NCBI GenBank assembly: GCA_965229445.1
Contig: OZ245876.1
Location: 2,790,001-2,854,000, forward strand
DNA from: Owenweeksia sp965229445
Lineage (GTDB): Bacteria; Bacteroidota; Bacteroidia; Flavobacteriales; Schleiferiaceae
Direction of reading: 5' to 3'
DNA length: 64,000 bases
Each line of letters begins with the position of its first letter. Position 1 is the stretch's first letter. The notes beneath the pieces were generated by a model. The model did no database searches, was not told the origin of the DNA, and saw only the letters and a program-made list of their open reading frames with translations. This document shows, piece by piece, positions 1-8,884 of this stretch. The position numbers and the translations under genes are program-made.

Positions 1-1
1 G

Positions 2-784
2 GTAGTAGTGCTACCACCCTGGTATGCCACCTTATGGGCGCGTACGCTCATGCTGCTCCTTGCTGCCTCCTTGGTGTATTTCCTTTTTATGTGGCGTATA
101 CGCACGGTAAGGCAGGAAGAAAAAGTAAGGCAACGAATACACGCCGCCCGAATGCAGGAACGAGAGGATTTTAGACGTAAGAGTGCCGCAGATTTCCATG
201 ACGAAGCAGGAAATAAAATCACCAAAATAAATTTGTTTACTGAGTTAGCTCACGGAGAAATTAACGAGAACCAAAATCTTGCTACCTATCTAAAGGGTAT
301 TGAGCAGAACATCAAGGCTCTATCGGCAGGAATGAGAGATTTCCTATGGGTGATGGATCCTGATAAGGATACCCTATTTGACACTATTTATCGGCTTCAG
401 AGATTTGGTGATAATATGTTTAATGCCACCGAAAGTAAGTTTCATGTTGTAGGAATGGAGAAGCATATGCAGGAAATCAAGCTATCTATGAACGTGAGAA
501 AAGCCATTATTCAAATATTTAAAGAAGGTATACACAACTGCCTGAAACATGCGGATGCCCCATCGGTAACACTGGAAGTGCAAATAGAGGAAAACCAACT
601 CAAAATAAGTTTAGGTGATACCGGTCGGGGATTTGAAACAGAATCAGAAATTAAACCCAATCACTACGGACTAAATATAATGCGCAAAAGAGCGGAAGGG
701 ATTGGTGCAGAATTAGACATTAATAGTCAGTTGGGCTCTGGTTGTTGTTTACGCTTTACGGGATCTTTACCCCATTTGGGGTAG
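2..784 (+). CDS. Sensor histidine kinase, C-terminal part (cut by window edge)
   Basis: The reading frame is open to the window edge, so the sensor part lies outside; the first visible residues (LPPWYATLW) match the end of a Y_Y_Y/propeller sensor just before its membrane helix. One transmembrane segment at about residues 12-29 (counted from the GTG at 8) is followed by a short coiled linker. A HisKA_3-type phosphoacceptor (FHDEAGNK, His64) and an HATPase domain follow, with N-box EGIHNCLKHAD and G-boxes GDTGRGFE and HYGLNIMRKRAEG. The protein autophosphorylates and passes phosphate to a NarL-type regulator; the gene for one starts 33 bp downstream. The signal sensed cannot be told. Confidence 0.85.
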   Translation, partial: VVVLPPWYATLWARTLMLLLAASLVYFLFMWRIRTVRQEEKVRQRIHAARMQEREDFRRKSAADFHDEAGNKITKINLFTELAHGEINENQNLATYLKGIEQNIKALSAGMRDFLWVMDPDKDTLFDTIYRLQRFGDNMFNATESKFHVVGMEKHMQEIKLSMNVRKAIIQIFKEGIHNCLKHADAPSVTLEVQIEENQLKISLGDTGRGFETESEIKPNHYGLNIMRKRAEGIGAELDINSQLGSGCCLRFTGSLPHLG

Positions 785-816
785 GTTGGAGTTAGGGAAC
801 ATTGCCGTAAATTGCT

Positions 817-1452
817 TTGGTGGAGAATAAGGAAAAGATAAGTGTGATAATTGTTGAGGATGATGCAGAAATCCGTCAGCTACTATATCTTTTAATCAGC
901 AAATCAAACCGGTTTAATTGCATCGGGCAATTCAGCACCTGCGAATCGGCGCTTACTCCTATCTTAGAACTAGTTCCTGATGTGGTATTAATGGATATTG
1001 AATTGCCGGGAATCTCGGGAATTGAAGGGGTTACGAAAATCAGAGAAACCACTGAAAATTCGGACTTCATTATGCTCACAATCAGAGACGATGATGAATC
1101 CATCTTTGCTTCCTTAAGAGCCGGCGCCACTGGTTATTTACTAAAAGACACGCCTCCCGGAACCTTACTTAACGCCATTGAAGACGTATACAATGGTGGT
1201 TCTCCTATCACGCCCAGCATCGCCCGCAGGGTTACTCAATCCTTTCAACCAAATAGTGAGTCGCCTCTTTCGGAAAGAGAAACTCAGGTACTGGCTGAAT
1301 TATGTGACGGCAAAAGTTATAGTCACATCGCGGAGCAGTTTTTTATAAGTGGCCATACCGTTCGGGCACATATAAAAAACATCTATAAAAAGCTGCATGT
1401 AAACTCACGTGCACAAGCGGTTAGCGAGGCTTTGAAAAAACGCATTATTTGA
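817..1452 (+). CDS. LuxR/NarL-family response regulator
   Basis: Receiver domain (about residues 8-125) with the acidic pair ED-D at 14-16, phosphoacceptor Asp60 in VLMDIELPG, and conserved Lys110 in YLLKD. A LuxR-type helix-turn-helix follows at about 148-205 (LSERETQVLAELCDGKS, HTVRAHIKNIYKKL). It is the partner of the kinase directly upstream and presumably binds DNA when phosphorylated. No ATG precedes the receiver; TTG at 817 or GTG at 820 are the available starts, so the first residue is uncertain. The target promoter is unknown; the lipoprotein and T9SS genes downstream in the same direction are possible targets by position only. Confidence 0.9.
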   Translation: MVENKEKISVIIVEDDAEIRQLLYLLISKSNRFNCIGQFSTCESALTPILELVPDVVLMDIELPGISGIEGVTKIRETTENSDFIMLTIRDDDESIFASLRAGATGYLLKDTPPGTLLNAIEDVYNGGSPITPSIARRVTQSFQPNSESPLSERETQVLAELCDGKSYSHIAEQFFISGHTVRAHIKNIYKKLHVNSRAQAVSEALKKRII

Positions 1453-1578
1453 GATTTACCCCATTTGAGTAATTGATCGGCTTTCCCCAAGCCAATACAT
1501 TTACCACCAAATCAAGGACTTAGCTAAACCAGCATCCTTTGATTCTTCGAGGTTCACTAATACTCAAATAATTAAACA

Positions 1579-2133
1579 ATGAAAAACCTGAATGTTTTAC
1601 TGTTAATGCTTTTAGCATTTTGTCTTACCCCATCATGTAAAAAAGCGACCACGCCACACGAGGATCCACAATCCGAAATTCCGGATACTTTTTTCGAGGT
1701 TATGGTGACTGGCGATCAGACCAAGAACTTTAGTATCACTATTCCTGCCTCTGCTCCCCAGACCGACTTTTCGATTGTAGGGAGTCATACAACCGCGCTT
1801 AACTTATTGTCTATCAATGCAAGGGAAGTACCAACTGGTTTTGGTGTAGCGCTTAATGTAACATGCCCATCCATGGAGGAAGATACCTTTCTTTCTAACC
1901 AGGCTACTATTGATATTACTTCCTATTCCAGTACTGGTTCAACCACCTTTGTTTATCAATCCACATCCGCATCCGTCACCCTTACCAAGGTGAGCTTCTT
2001 TGCAGAAGTATCTGGAATTAAATCCTACTATGTAGATGGTACGTTTACTGCCACTTGTGAAGACCCTAATGATTCTTCCAAAGTGATCAATATGACGGGG
2101 AGTTTCAGGGGAATTTTTGTGACGGAGGCCTAA
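1579..2133 (+). CDS. Putative lipoprotein of unknown function
   Basis: 184 residues with an N-terminal hydrophobic stretch ending in a lipobox (LTPSC, Cys20), so probably exported and lipid-anchored. The rest is rich in Thr, Ser and beta-prone segments (for example NFSITIPAS, TIDITSYSS), consistent with a small beta-sandwich, but I do not recognise a family. It starts about 125 bp after the response regulator and is followed 24 bp later by a T9SS cargo gene in the same direction, suggesting shared transcription. No catalytic motif is visible. Confidence 0.7.
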   Translation: MKNLNVLLLMLLAFCLTPSCKKATTPHEDPQSEIPDTFFEVMVTGDQTKNFSITIPASAPQTDFSIVGSHTTALNLLSINAREVPTGFGVALNVTCPSMEEDTFLSNQATIDITSYSSTGSTTFVYQSTSASVTLTKVSFFAEVSGIKSYYVDGTFTATCEDPNDSSKVINMTGSFRGIFVTEA

Positions 2134-2157
2134 TAAGTAATCATTAAAATCTCTATC

Positions 2158-3891
2158 ATGAAGTATCTATATTCACTGTCTATTCTTTGCTTGTGCTATA
2201 GTTTTTCCCTTGCACAATGGTCCAACATTTACGACAATCAAAAGGTGCAGTATTTGGATGGCCACGTAACACGACAGATAGTGGTCTCAGATAATGAGGG
2301 AGGCTGTTTTGTAATCTGGCAGGATGCCAGAGATCAGATAAACGTAGATCAAGTCTATGCACAACACTTCGATTCTACGGGCACCCCCTCGTGGGCCGAA
2401 AATGGCATTGCCCTCTCTCCTACCACCAAGCTGCAAAACCAAATGGTAGCCATCTCTGATGGACAAGGAGGTGTTTTTATTATCTGGAGGGATTTACGAG
2501 ATACGACCAACAACCCTAACAGCACCGGTCCGGATATTTGGGGGCAACGAATTGATAAAACGGGGACACTCTGGGGCAATGGCATTGGCCTTATCGTGGA
2601 ACCTGGTGAACAGGGAGCACCATTGATCGTGAGCGATGGTGCGGGAGGATTTATTTTCTCCTTCGAAGATGGCGGGGACTTTATGGCTCCTCGCAGCGAA
2701 GGTTACTGGATGCAACGTGTAGATGCGAATGGCGCCCCTCAGTGGGGTGCAGGAGGAAAGCTCGTACACCAACAAAGCAGCACATTTAGCACGTCCATTG
2801 ATTTGGCCCTGGCACCCGATGGACAAAATGGCGCCGTATTGGTGTATAATGAGGCTGCTTTTAATATGACCACCGGTCATAATATTTATGGTCATCGCAT
2901 GAACCAGGCCGGTACGCGGATGTGGTCTCCGGTAGCTGATACCATTGCCGGGATAGTGATAGAACGTGGTTATCCTATCTCGGTTGAACCCGGATCTCAA
3001 ACCAATCCCATAGTTCATCTTGATGAACAAGGAAATGTAATAGTATCTTGGCAAGACAAAAGAAATCCTGCTTGGCAGCACGGAGCTCTTTTTGCTCAAC
3101 GATTGCAGCCAGATGGCAGTCTACTTTGGAATGCCAATGGAGTTCAAATTTCCCCTTCGGGAATGGGAGCAGCTAACCGCTTTGGCATGATTCCAGACAT
3201 GAAAGGAGGGGTATATTTTGAATATGCCACTAGCGGTCATCAGGTACATGATTTAATACGCTATAAACTTGATGGTACTCAAGACTGGACCAACCCCATT
3301 AATATTGCCAGCAATATGGCGTATAACAGTCCGCTAAAAGTGTCACCCAAAGGTGAAGTGGCTCTGGTTTGGCTGGCTACCAGTGTAAATCAAGGTTCTG
3401 AGGACGGTATCATGGCGCAGATCATTGATACCACGGGAGCTGAACTATCTGCAGGTGGAATTTTGATGAGTTCCTACCCGGAAGACAAAGGTCCCGCCGC
3501 TATGGATTTGGGAAGTAATGGAGAAATTTTTACTTCCTGGATTGACTGGCGCAGAACTAATGGTCAATCTGGGTCTAATGCCGATGCGGATTTATTTGTT
3601 CAAGGTTTAAGCCGTAATTCCATCAGTTTAAATGATGAACTGGTTGTTCATTCCTTCGCTTTTGACTTAATTCAGGGTTCAGATAGAATGACTGTTAATT
3701 TTGAGAAGGCCTTAATGGTTGATGCCAATATCCGACTGGTTGATCTGCAAGGAAGAATATTGTGTCGTAGCATAGGGTATTCAGGAGAATCGGAATCTTC
3801 CTTCTTTATGCCTCAATTGGCTAGTGGTATTTATTTGGTGGCCGTTGAATATCAAAGTATGTACGCTGCGAAAAAATTCTTTCACCCCTAG
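2158..3891 (+). CDS. Secreted protein with T9SS C-terminal sorting domain
   Basis: Signal peptide at residues 1-19 (MKYLYSLSILCLCYSFSLA). The body has repeated motifs of the form GG-V-I-W-DxR followed by QR-D..G (WQDARDQ, WRDLRDT, WQDKRNP, WIDWRRT), looking like blades of a beta-propeller or similar repeat. The last ~80 residues (after SISLNDE) form a type A type IX sorting domain: IRLVDLQGRIL, then LASGIYLVAVEYQSMYAAKKFFHP-like end. Predicted to cross the outer membrane through T9SS and stay on the surface or be released. A perfect 9-bp terminator hairpin stands 140 bp downstream. No enzyme motif seen. Confidence 0.8.
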   Translation: MKYLYSLSILCLCYSFSLAQWSNIYDNQKVQYLDGHVTRQIVVSDNEGGCFVIWQDARDQINVDQVYAQHFDSTGTPSWAENGIALSPTTKLQNQMVAISDGQGGVFIIWRDLRDTTNNPNSTGPDIWGQRIDKTGTLWGNGIGLIVEPGEQGAPLIVSDGAGGFIFSFEDGGDFMAPRSEGYWMQRVDANGAPQWGAGGKLVHQQSSTFSTSIDLALAPDGQNGAVLVYNEAAFNMTTGHNIYGHRMNQAGTRMWSPVADTIAGIVIERGYPISVEPGSQTNPIVHLDEQGNVIVSWQDKRNPAWQHGALFAQRLQPDGSLLWNANGVQISPSGMGAANRFGMIPDMKGGVYFEYATSGHQVHDLIRYKLDGTQDWTNPINIASNMAYNSPLKVSPKGEVALVWLATSVNQGSEDGIMAQIIDTTGAELSAGGILMSSYPEDKGPAAMDLGSNGEIFTSWIDWRRTNGQSGSNADADLFVQGLSRNSISLNDELVVHSFAFDLIQGSDRMTVNFEKALMVDANIRLVDLQGRILCRSIGYSGESESSFFMPQLASGIYLVAVEYQSMYAAKKFFHP

Positions 3892-4030
3892 GTGAACTAA
3901 TGAATAAGCCAATACCATAGTTCACCTTAATCACTCTTAAAGAATAACTCTTGGTCCCATACCAAGCACTTTAACCAAGTCTTACATGCCAGTCTAATTT
4001 GAGTAACACAAACTGGATTGGAACCTCGGG

Positions 4031-4063
4031 AGCCTACCCCTATTCATTTAAGGGTAGGCTTTT
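4031..4063 (+). terminator. Rho-independent terminator after the T9SS gene
   Basis: Perfect 9-bp stem AGCCTACCC/GGGTAGGCT (4031-4039 with 4052-4060), 12-nt loop, then TTT. It closes the 1579-3891 unit and separates it from the Rrf2-ric operon. The rest of the 317-bp gap (3892-4208) holds only the operator/promoter listed next. Confidence 0.75.
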
Positions 4064-4146
4064 CCATAAGTTATTCGCGCTCAAGGCAACAGGCCAAACT
4101 CGCCATACGGATTGTAAGCCTCAGATATCGGCAAATAAACATATAT

Positions 4147-4188
4147 CGGACAAAAATGTCCGAGAATAAATATTTAATGCTAACTTTG
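4147..4188 (+). promoter_or_regulatory. Palindromic operator and -7 box for Rrf2-ric
   Basis: A perfect 6+6 inverted repeat CGGACA-AAAA-TGTCCG lies at 4147-4162, and a full-match Bacteroidota -7 element TAACTTTG lies at 4181-4188. The palindrome sits where the -33 box would be (18 bp upstream of -7), so a bound dimer would block RNA polymerase. Rrf2 proteins bind palindromes as dimers and often repress their own operon. That this site is bound by the Rrf2 protein downstream is inference. Confidence 0.6.
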
Positions 4189-4208
4189 CATGAATAATCA
4201 GTTAGACA

Positions 4209-4640
4209 GTGTTTTCGAAGGCTTGTGAGTATGGAATTAGGGCAGCGATCCACATTGGACAGCAATCCTCTGAAGGTAAGCGAGCAAGCTTAAAAGCCGT
4301 AGCCAGTGCAATTGATTCGCCGGAAGCTTTCACGGCAAAAATCTTGCAATCTTTAGCCAAGGCAGACATAATTGAATCGATCATGGGACCTACCGGGGGC
4401 TATCAGCTTAGCCCCGAAAAAGGTGAAGCAACTTCCTTGCTAAAAATCGTAAATGCCATCGACGGAGAAAAAGTGTACGAAGGCTGCGGTCTGGGTTTGA
4501 AGGAATGCAATGAAGCAAAACCCTGTCCGGTACATTATCAATTTGCCAGTATTAGAAATGCATTGAAAAGCATGCTTGAAACGACTTCCATTCGTGACTT
4601 AACGAAAGGAATTCAGGAAGAGATGTTTTTCCTTAAATGA
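4209..4640 (+). CDS. Rrf2-family transcriptional regulator
   Basis: 143 residues starting at GTG (MFSKACEYGIRA). N-terminal winged helix with LKAVASAIDSPEAFTAKILQSLAKADII and wing GPTGGYQL. Three cysteines are spaced as C-x6-C-x5-C (EGCGLGLKECNEAKPCPVH), the Rrf2 pattern that ligates an iron-sulfur cluster in NsrR/IscR-like members. The stop overlaps the start of ric by 4 bp (ATGA), so the two are translationally coupled. With a di-iron repair protein as partner, a nitric-oxide or Fe-S-damage sensor is the likely role. Cluster type and ligand are not shown by sequence. Confidence 0.9.
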   Translation: MFSKACEYGIRAAIHIGQQSSEGKRASLKAVASAIDSPEAFTAKILQSLAKADIIESIMGPTGGYQLSPEKGEATSLLKIVNAIDGEKVYEGCGLGLKECNEAKPCPVHYQFASIRNALKSMLETTSIRDLTKGIQEEMFFLK

Positions 4641-5365
4641 TAAAAACAAAAAGAATGGAAATTTCAAAAGACAGTATCGTAGGGCAGGTAGTAGCGAAGG
4701 ATTATCGGACTGCCTCAGTGTTTAAATCTCATGGTATCGACTTCTGTTGCAGGGGAAACCGAAGTATCCAGGACATCTGCGTAAAGAATCAATTGAATTC
4801 CGATAGCATTATCGAAGAATTGAACTCATCTATGCAGAATACTGGAGACAAGGGTGATGACTATGGTTCATGGGATATGGATTTGTTGGCAGACTATATT
4901 GAGAAAAAGCATCATCGTTACGTGGAAAAGAAAATTCCCGAACTGCTGGCTTATCTTAAGAAAATTGCCGCAGTCCACGGTATGAACCATCCCGAACTTA
5001 TGGAAATTGAAGCTCTTTTCAGGGAATCTGCCGCTGAATTGACCAAACACATGAAGAAAGAAGAATTAATCCTCTTTCCATATGTCAGAAAAATAGCAAC
5101 GAACCAACAAACCGCTAACAGTCCCTTTGGTTCTGTTGAAGACCCAATTAATATGATGATGCATGAGCATGATGTGGAAGGAGAAAGATTTAGGAATATA
5201 GCGGAACTCAGCAATAATTATACACCGCCACAGGATGCCTGCACGACCTATCGCGTGGCTTTTGCCATGCTTAAAGAGTTTGAAGATGACCTACATCAGC
5301 ACATCCATTTAGAAAACAACATCCTATTCCCAAAGGCGCTGGCATCCCAGAAAGTGACAGGGTGA
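4637..5365 (+). CDS. ric: Iron-sulfur cluster repair di-iron protein RIC (ScdA/YtfE)
   Basis: 242 residues, full length for the family. N-terminal ScdA_N/DUF542 domain with the diagnostic motif FCCRGNRS (Cys37-Cys38), then a hemerythrin-like four-helix domain with the expected His/Glu ligands (KKHHRYVEKKIPE, KHMKKEELILFP, MMHEHDVEG, HIHLENNILFP). RIC proteins mend Fe-S clusters damaged by nitric oxide or peroxide in the cytoplasm. Overlap with the Rrf2 gene (4 bp) and the shared palindromic promoter indicate one operon induced by nitrosative or oxidative stress. Confidence 0.93.
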   Translation: MIKTKRMEISKDSIVGQVVAKDYRTASVFKSHGIDFCCRGNRSIQDICVKNQLNSDSIIEELNSSMQNTGDKGDDYGSWDMDLLADYIEKKHHRYVEKKIPELLAYLKKIAAVHGMNHPELMEIEALFRESAAELTKHMKKEELILFPYVRKIATNQQTANSPFGSVEDPINMMMHEHDVEGERFRNIAELSNNYTPPQDACTTYRVAFAMLKEFEDDLHQHIHLENNILFPKALASQKVTG

Positions 5366-5377
5366 AATTAATTCTAG

Positions 5378-6880
5378 CTACTCTTTTACAATTCTTCTCA
5401 TGGCTTCACCTGCATCCGATGAAATGACGAGATAGTATACTCCTTTCGGGAAGGCCCTGAGGTCAAGCATCTTATCATCCGTTTGCAGTAAAAGTCTGGC
5501 ATTTGCATTATACACTTTAACATCCCTAATGTTAATGCCTGGTGACTGAATGCGCAAATAGTCGGTGGTAGGATTGGGGTAAACATCAATCGTGTTGGAC
5601 GAAATGAACCCTTGATCATTACTCAAACTTCCTCCACTATTTAGAGGTGCCACTTTAACCACCCAGATGAGCAACTGATATCCCAGAGAAGTTCCACTTA
5701 GAATCATACCACCATCTGAAGTTGGTCTTACAAAATCCAGCTTGGCCGTTATTCCTTTTTTTACTTCATCCTTATCGATGTAATGCAACTTAGACAACAA
5801 GTTGCCAAACTGATCGTAACGATGAACCCAGGTTGAGTCACCGTTTTTAGTACCCGTCAGCATAAATCCATCATTCGGTAGGACGGAGACATCCTGGGGC
5901 GGACTTGGCAGTCTTATATAGGAACTGGATAAGGTGTTCCCCTCGTCATCAAAACTACCTAGTTGTAAAAAATAACTGTCCTCTAGCGAGATGTAATAGT
6001 ATGTATCGTCAGTTCTTTGTCCCAGACCGGTTTTGAAATGCAAAAATCTATTATAATTTGGGAAAACGGGTGAAAACTTAAGCGTATCTATCTGATTACC
6101 CCGGCCATCAAGCATTACAATACAAGGCACACTAGACCAACCATGTGAGAAGTAGCCACTTGCCAGGTAGTTACCATCTGCAGTCGAAAATAAGGAATGG
6201 TGTTTTTCATACCCTCCCCAGGAAGAGTTCGGGCCGACATTAATCTTATTGGAATTCTCCCATTTTAGGTTAAGGTTTAAATCAAATTCTGCGATCCACG
6301 GGGCAGCAAACGGGGCGAATGATCTATAATTAGTAGAGTGTACATCACCGATTAACAACAAACCATTCTTCGATAACTGGACTGATGATGCCGTTAAACC
6401 AGTCAGCGCGGCACTCGGTGAATATGACCAATTATGGATATGCTCTTTCTTCTGCAAAAGTGTGAGTTGGGCATCCATTTTATAAATTCGGATATACTCT
6501 GTAGTTGTGAGGCTATCGCCGTGCCTATCATTACTTACGAATACAAATTCGTTGTCTGATAGCTTCGCAATACAATCTAAACACAGCGATTCATTAGAAG
6601 AAATACTTAAACTCACCTGCTTTACTATTTGACCCGAATAATTGATCCTGGTTGCGACCAAAGCCTTCACGGCTGGATTATTGGTCTGCGTATTTTCTGA
6701 AATAAAAATATAAGACTGATCAAGTTCAAGGATAGCTGTTGCTTTATGGGTTGTCCAATTGGAACTGTTGTGATAGAAGAAATTACTCCATTCAACCTGG
6801 TACTGACCCACAAGCAGGCATGAATTGAGCTGAATGAAACAAATAATGCTAATGATTCGAGGTACTATTAAACTCTTCAT
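5378..6880 (-). CDS. Secreted T9SS type A sorting domain protein
   Basis: 500 residues, signal peptide ending near SCLLVGQ, a long beta-rich middle with no recognised enzyme motif, and a clear type A sorting domain at the C-terminus: IDVYPNPTTDYLRIQS, DVKVYNANARLLL, FPKGVYYLVISSD, RRIVKE. The middle contains repeated statements of the type S-DGG-ILSGTS and PNDGFMLTGT, as in WD-like or propeller secreted proteins of this phylum. Convergent with ric (12 bp between stops). Its promoter shares the 278-bp gap with the BlaI operon. Confidence 0.82.
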   Translation of the reverse strand: MKSLIVPRIISIICFIQLNSCLLVGQYQVEWSNFFYHNSSNWTTHKATAILELDQSYIFISENTQTNNPAVKALVATRINYSGQIVKQVSLSISSNESLCLDCIAKLSDNEFVFVSNDRHGDSLTTTEYIRIYKMDAQLTLLQKKEHIHNWSYSPSAALTGLTASSVQLSKNGLLLIGDVHSTNYRSFAPFAAPWIAEFDLNLNLKWENSNKINVGPNSSWGGYEKHHSLFSTADGNYLASGYFSHGWSSVPCIVMLDGRGNQIDTLKFSPVFPNYNRFLHFKTGLGQRTDDTYYYISLEDSYFLQLGSFDDEGNTLSSSYIRLPSPPQDVSVLPNDGFMLTGTKNGDSTWVHRYDQFGNLLSKLHYIDKDEVKKGITAKLDFVRPTSDGGMILSGTSLGYQLLIWVVKVAPLNSGGSLSNDQGFISSNTIDVYPNPTTDYLRIQSPGINIRDVKVYNANARLLLQTDDKMLDLRAFPKGVYYLVISSDAGEAMRRIVKE

Positions 6881-7089
6881 GTGATTAGAATTTGATTCTA
6901 TCCAAATGTCACCTAAGCGTGGAATTTTTAAAATAAACTATGATTCATTTAGTATAAACTATGTTGCGTTTTCGGTAAAAAGTACGCTTGATACGCAACT
7001 TAGGCTACTCAGTTAAACAAAGAAAGCGGCTAAAGCCCATGCCCATTCCCCTTTTAGCCACGATAAAAAGAGGTCCTAAATAAATTTTA

Positions 7090-7130
7090 AACTAATTTCT
7101 TAGTTCAAACTAAATATTTAGTTATATTAG
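7090..7130 (+). promoter_or_regulatory. Doubled BlaI-type operator overlapping promoter
   Basis: Two copies of AACTAA-N4-TTAGTT lie 2 bp apart: 7090-7105 (N4 = TTTC) and 7108-7123 (N4 = ATAT, a perfect 16-bp palindrome). They run into a -7-like TATATTAG at 7123-7130 (7 of 8 bases of TAnnTTTG), 28 bp before the BlaI start. BlaI/MecI repressors bind such dyads as dimers; an 18-bp period puts two dimers nearly on the same helix face. Autoregulation by the next gene is inferred. Confidence 0.72.
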
Positions 7131-7158
7131 CCGTATCGAAAGACAGAAAAACCTTAAA

Positions 7159-7521
7159 ATGAAAGAACTTACTAAAGCAGAAGAAGAAATTATGCAACTC
7201 CTCTGGCAACAGGGTAAGGCCTTTGTAAAGGATCTGATTGCAGAGATGGACGAGCCCAAGCCGGCCTATAACACCGTTTCCACCATCGTGCGCATTTTAC
7301 AGGACAAGGGAATGGTGTCTCATGAATCGGTCGGGAAATCTCATTGCTACTACCCTCTTATATCCAAAGAGGAGTATTCCAAGTTTAAGATGGAACACCT
7401 CATGAGTGGATATTTTGAAGGATCCCTCAGTAAAATGGTCAGCTTCTTTGTTGACAAGAAGAAAGTCAACACCAAAGAACTGGATGAAATCCTTAAAATA
7501 ATAGAGAAAAACCAAAAGTAA
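7159..7521 (+). CDS. BlaI/MecI/CopY-family repressor
   Basis: 120 residues: winged-helix domain (LTKAEEEIMQLLWQQG, PAYNTVSTIVRILQDKGMV) and a C-terminal dimerisation part. Family members repress their own operon and are cleaved or released when the partner M56 metalloprotease senses a signal. Its last base is the first base of the M56 gene (stop/start overlap TAATG), so the pair is coupled. The doubled operator in front supports autorepression. In this phylum many such pairs are not linked to beta-lactamases, and no resistance gene is adjacent here. Confidence 0.93.
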   Translation: MKELTKAEEEIMQLLWQQGKAFVKDLIAEMDEPKPAYNTVSTIVRILQDKGMVSHESVGKSHCYYPLISKEEYSKFKMEHLMSGYFEGSLSKMVSFFVDKKKVNTKELDEILKIIEKNQK

Positions 7522-8786
7522 TGGGACTGTTTATTCTCAGATTCATACTCTTTAGCGGACTCTTGTTCTTAAGCTACAAATGGCTCTTCAGTAAAAAGAG
7601 TTTCTTTCAGCTGAACCGCAGTATTCTTTTAATCATTCCTGCCGTAAGCTTGCTAATTCCTGCCGTTGGTCCCATGATTAATTCTCCGTTTGAATCGGAG
7701 CCAGTGATTAACTCCCTACTACCGGAAATAATCATTACCGGAACTATATATGAACAACCGCTAGATGAAGCAACACAGTTTAATTATTGGTGGCTTTTAT
7801 ATTCCGTTGGAGCAGCCTTAATCCTGACACTTCTGTCCATGAGTTTGGTCAGAGCATGGAGCATATTGCAATCGGCCAGGCATGCCTTTGAAAATGTTTA
7901 CTTCTCCGACAAAGCCAGTGGGCCTTTTGCTTTCTTTAAATACATTGTGATACCATCACATCTTTCTAAGAGCAAAGAACTTTCCACGCTTTTAGCACAC
8001 GAAAAAGCTCACGTCAATCAGAATCATGCCTTTGACAACTTCTACTATAACATTCTTTCCGCATTGTTCTGGTTCAATCCTTTTATTCATCTGCTTCAGG
8101 TAGAACTCAAGCAAACCCATGAATGCCTCGCCGATGAGGAGGCCTTGAATCAATCAGACCCCGAAAACTATTCGAGGCTACTCCTCAGCACCGTATTTGG
8201 CAGCGAAATCAGTTTTGATCCTGCCCATCGATTTTTCAATTCAAGTTTAATTAAAACCCGAATCACTATGATTTACAAAACGAAAACTAAACCAGTTATG
8301 AGAGGGCTCTATTTTCTTTTAATACCGTTGATCTCAATTATGAGTATTACCTCATGTCAGAAAACGGAAGCTCAGGCCAGCCCAACTGGGCTTAAGGCCA
8401 AAGAACTAACCATAAAAGAAGTAGATCGGGCACCAGTCTTCCCCGGTTGCGATGCTGGACTGGAACAGGAAGCCTTGATGAAATGCTTTACTGAACAGTT
8501 GATGGCATTTATTAGTGATAATTATAGTTTTCCTGCCAGCACGAAGGAAGCCGGACTAGAAGGCAAAATTTTAGTAGAATTTAATATCGGCAAAAATGGA
8601 GAAACGAAAATTATTGGCTATAAATCTTCATTTGAAGGCTCTGAAGAGTATCCACAGGCTGTTGCTGATGCAGAAAATTTTGCCGTAGATCTTTTGGCCT
8701 CACTGCCAAAAATGCAACCGGCCATTCATGAAGGGAAGCCAGTTTCTATAAGCATGGCCTTACCAATAATGCTAAAACTGGAATGA
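7521..8786 (+). CDS. M56-family (BlaR1-like) membrane metallopeptidase with TonB-like C-terminus
   Basis: 421 residues. Three N-terminal membrane helices (about 3-22, 35-52, 92-110), then the cytoplasmic zinc protease with HEKAH (His160-Glu161-xx-His164) and the downstream Glu in HECLADEEAL (~201). A fourth helix lies at ~262-278 and ends in SITSC. The exported C-terminus (about 335-421) resembles a TonB C-terminal domain: GLEGKILVEFNIGKNGE, AVADAENFAVDLLASLPKMQPA. It lacks the penicillin-binding sensor of BlaR1, so it probably senses or transmits another envelope signal to the BlaI repressor encoded upstream. Confidence 0.85.
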   Translation: MGLFILRFILFSGLLFLSYKWLFSKKSFFQLNRSILLIIPAVSLLIPAVGPMINSPFESEPVINSLLPEIIITGTIYEQPLDEATQFNYWWLLYSVGAALILTLLSMSLVRAWSILQSARHAFENVYFSDKASGPFAFFKYIVIPSHLSKSKELSTLLAHEKAHVNQNHAFDNFYYNILSALFWFNPFIHLLQVELKQTHECLADEEALNQSDPENYSRLLLSTVFGSEISFDPAHRFFNSSLIKTRITMIYKTKTKPVMRGLYFLLIPLISIMSITSCQKTEAQASPTGLKAKELTIKEVDRAPVFPGCDAGLEQEALMKCFTEQLMAFISDNYSFPASTKEAGLEGKILVEFNIGKNGETKIIGYKSSFEGSEEYPQAVADAENFAVDLLASLPKMQPAIHEGKPVSISMALPIMLKLE

Positions 8787-8857
8787 ACCAATAATTCAGG
8801 TGTGATCATTATTATGTACCAGCATTTTAGCATTGCTGGCATCAAAATCTAACTAAA

Positions 8858-8884
8858 AAAGCCTCGCGTTTGCGGGGCTTTCTC
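8858..8884. terminator. Bidirectional terminator hairpin
   Basis: Stem AAAGCCTCGC/GCGGGGCTTT (8858-8867 with 8872-8881, one G-U pair), loop GTTT. On + it is followed by TTTC; on - by a run of six T. It ends the BlaI-M56 transcript. The gap 8787-9125 otherwise shows only the next terminator. Confidence 0.8.

Noticed and set aside
2494..3099. 201-codon minus-strand frame inside the T9SS gene
   Set aside because: It is antisense to a gene with a signal peptide and a sorting domain; no similarity to a family is seen.
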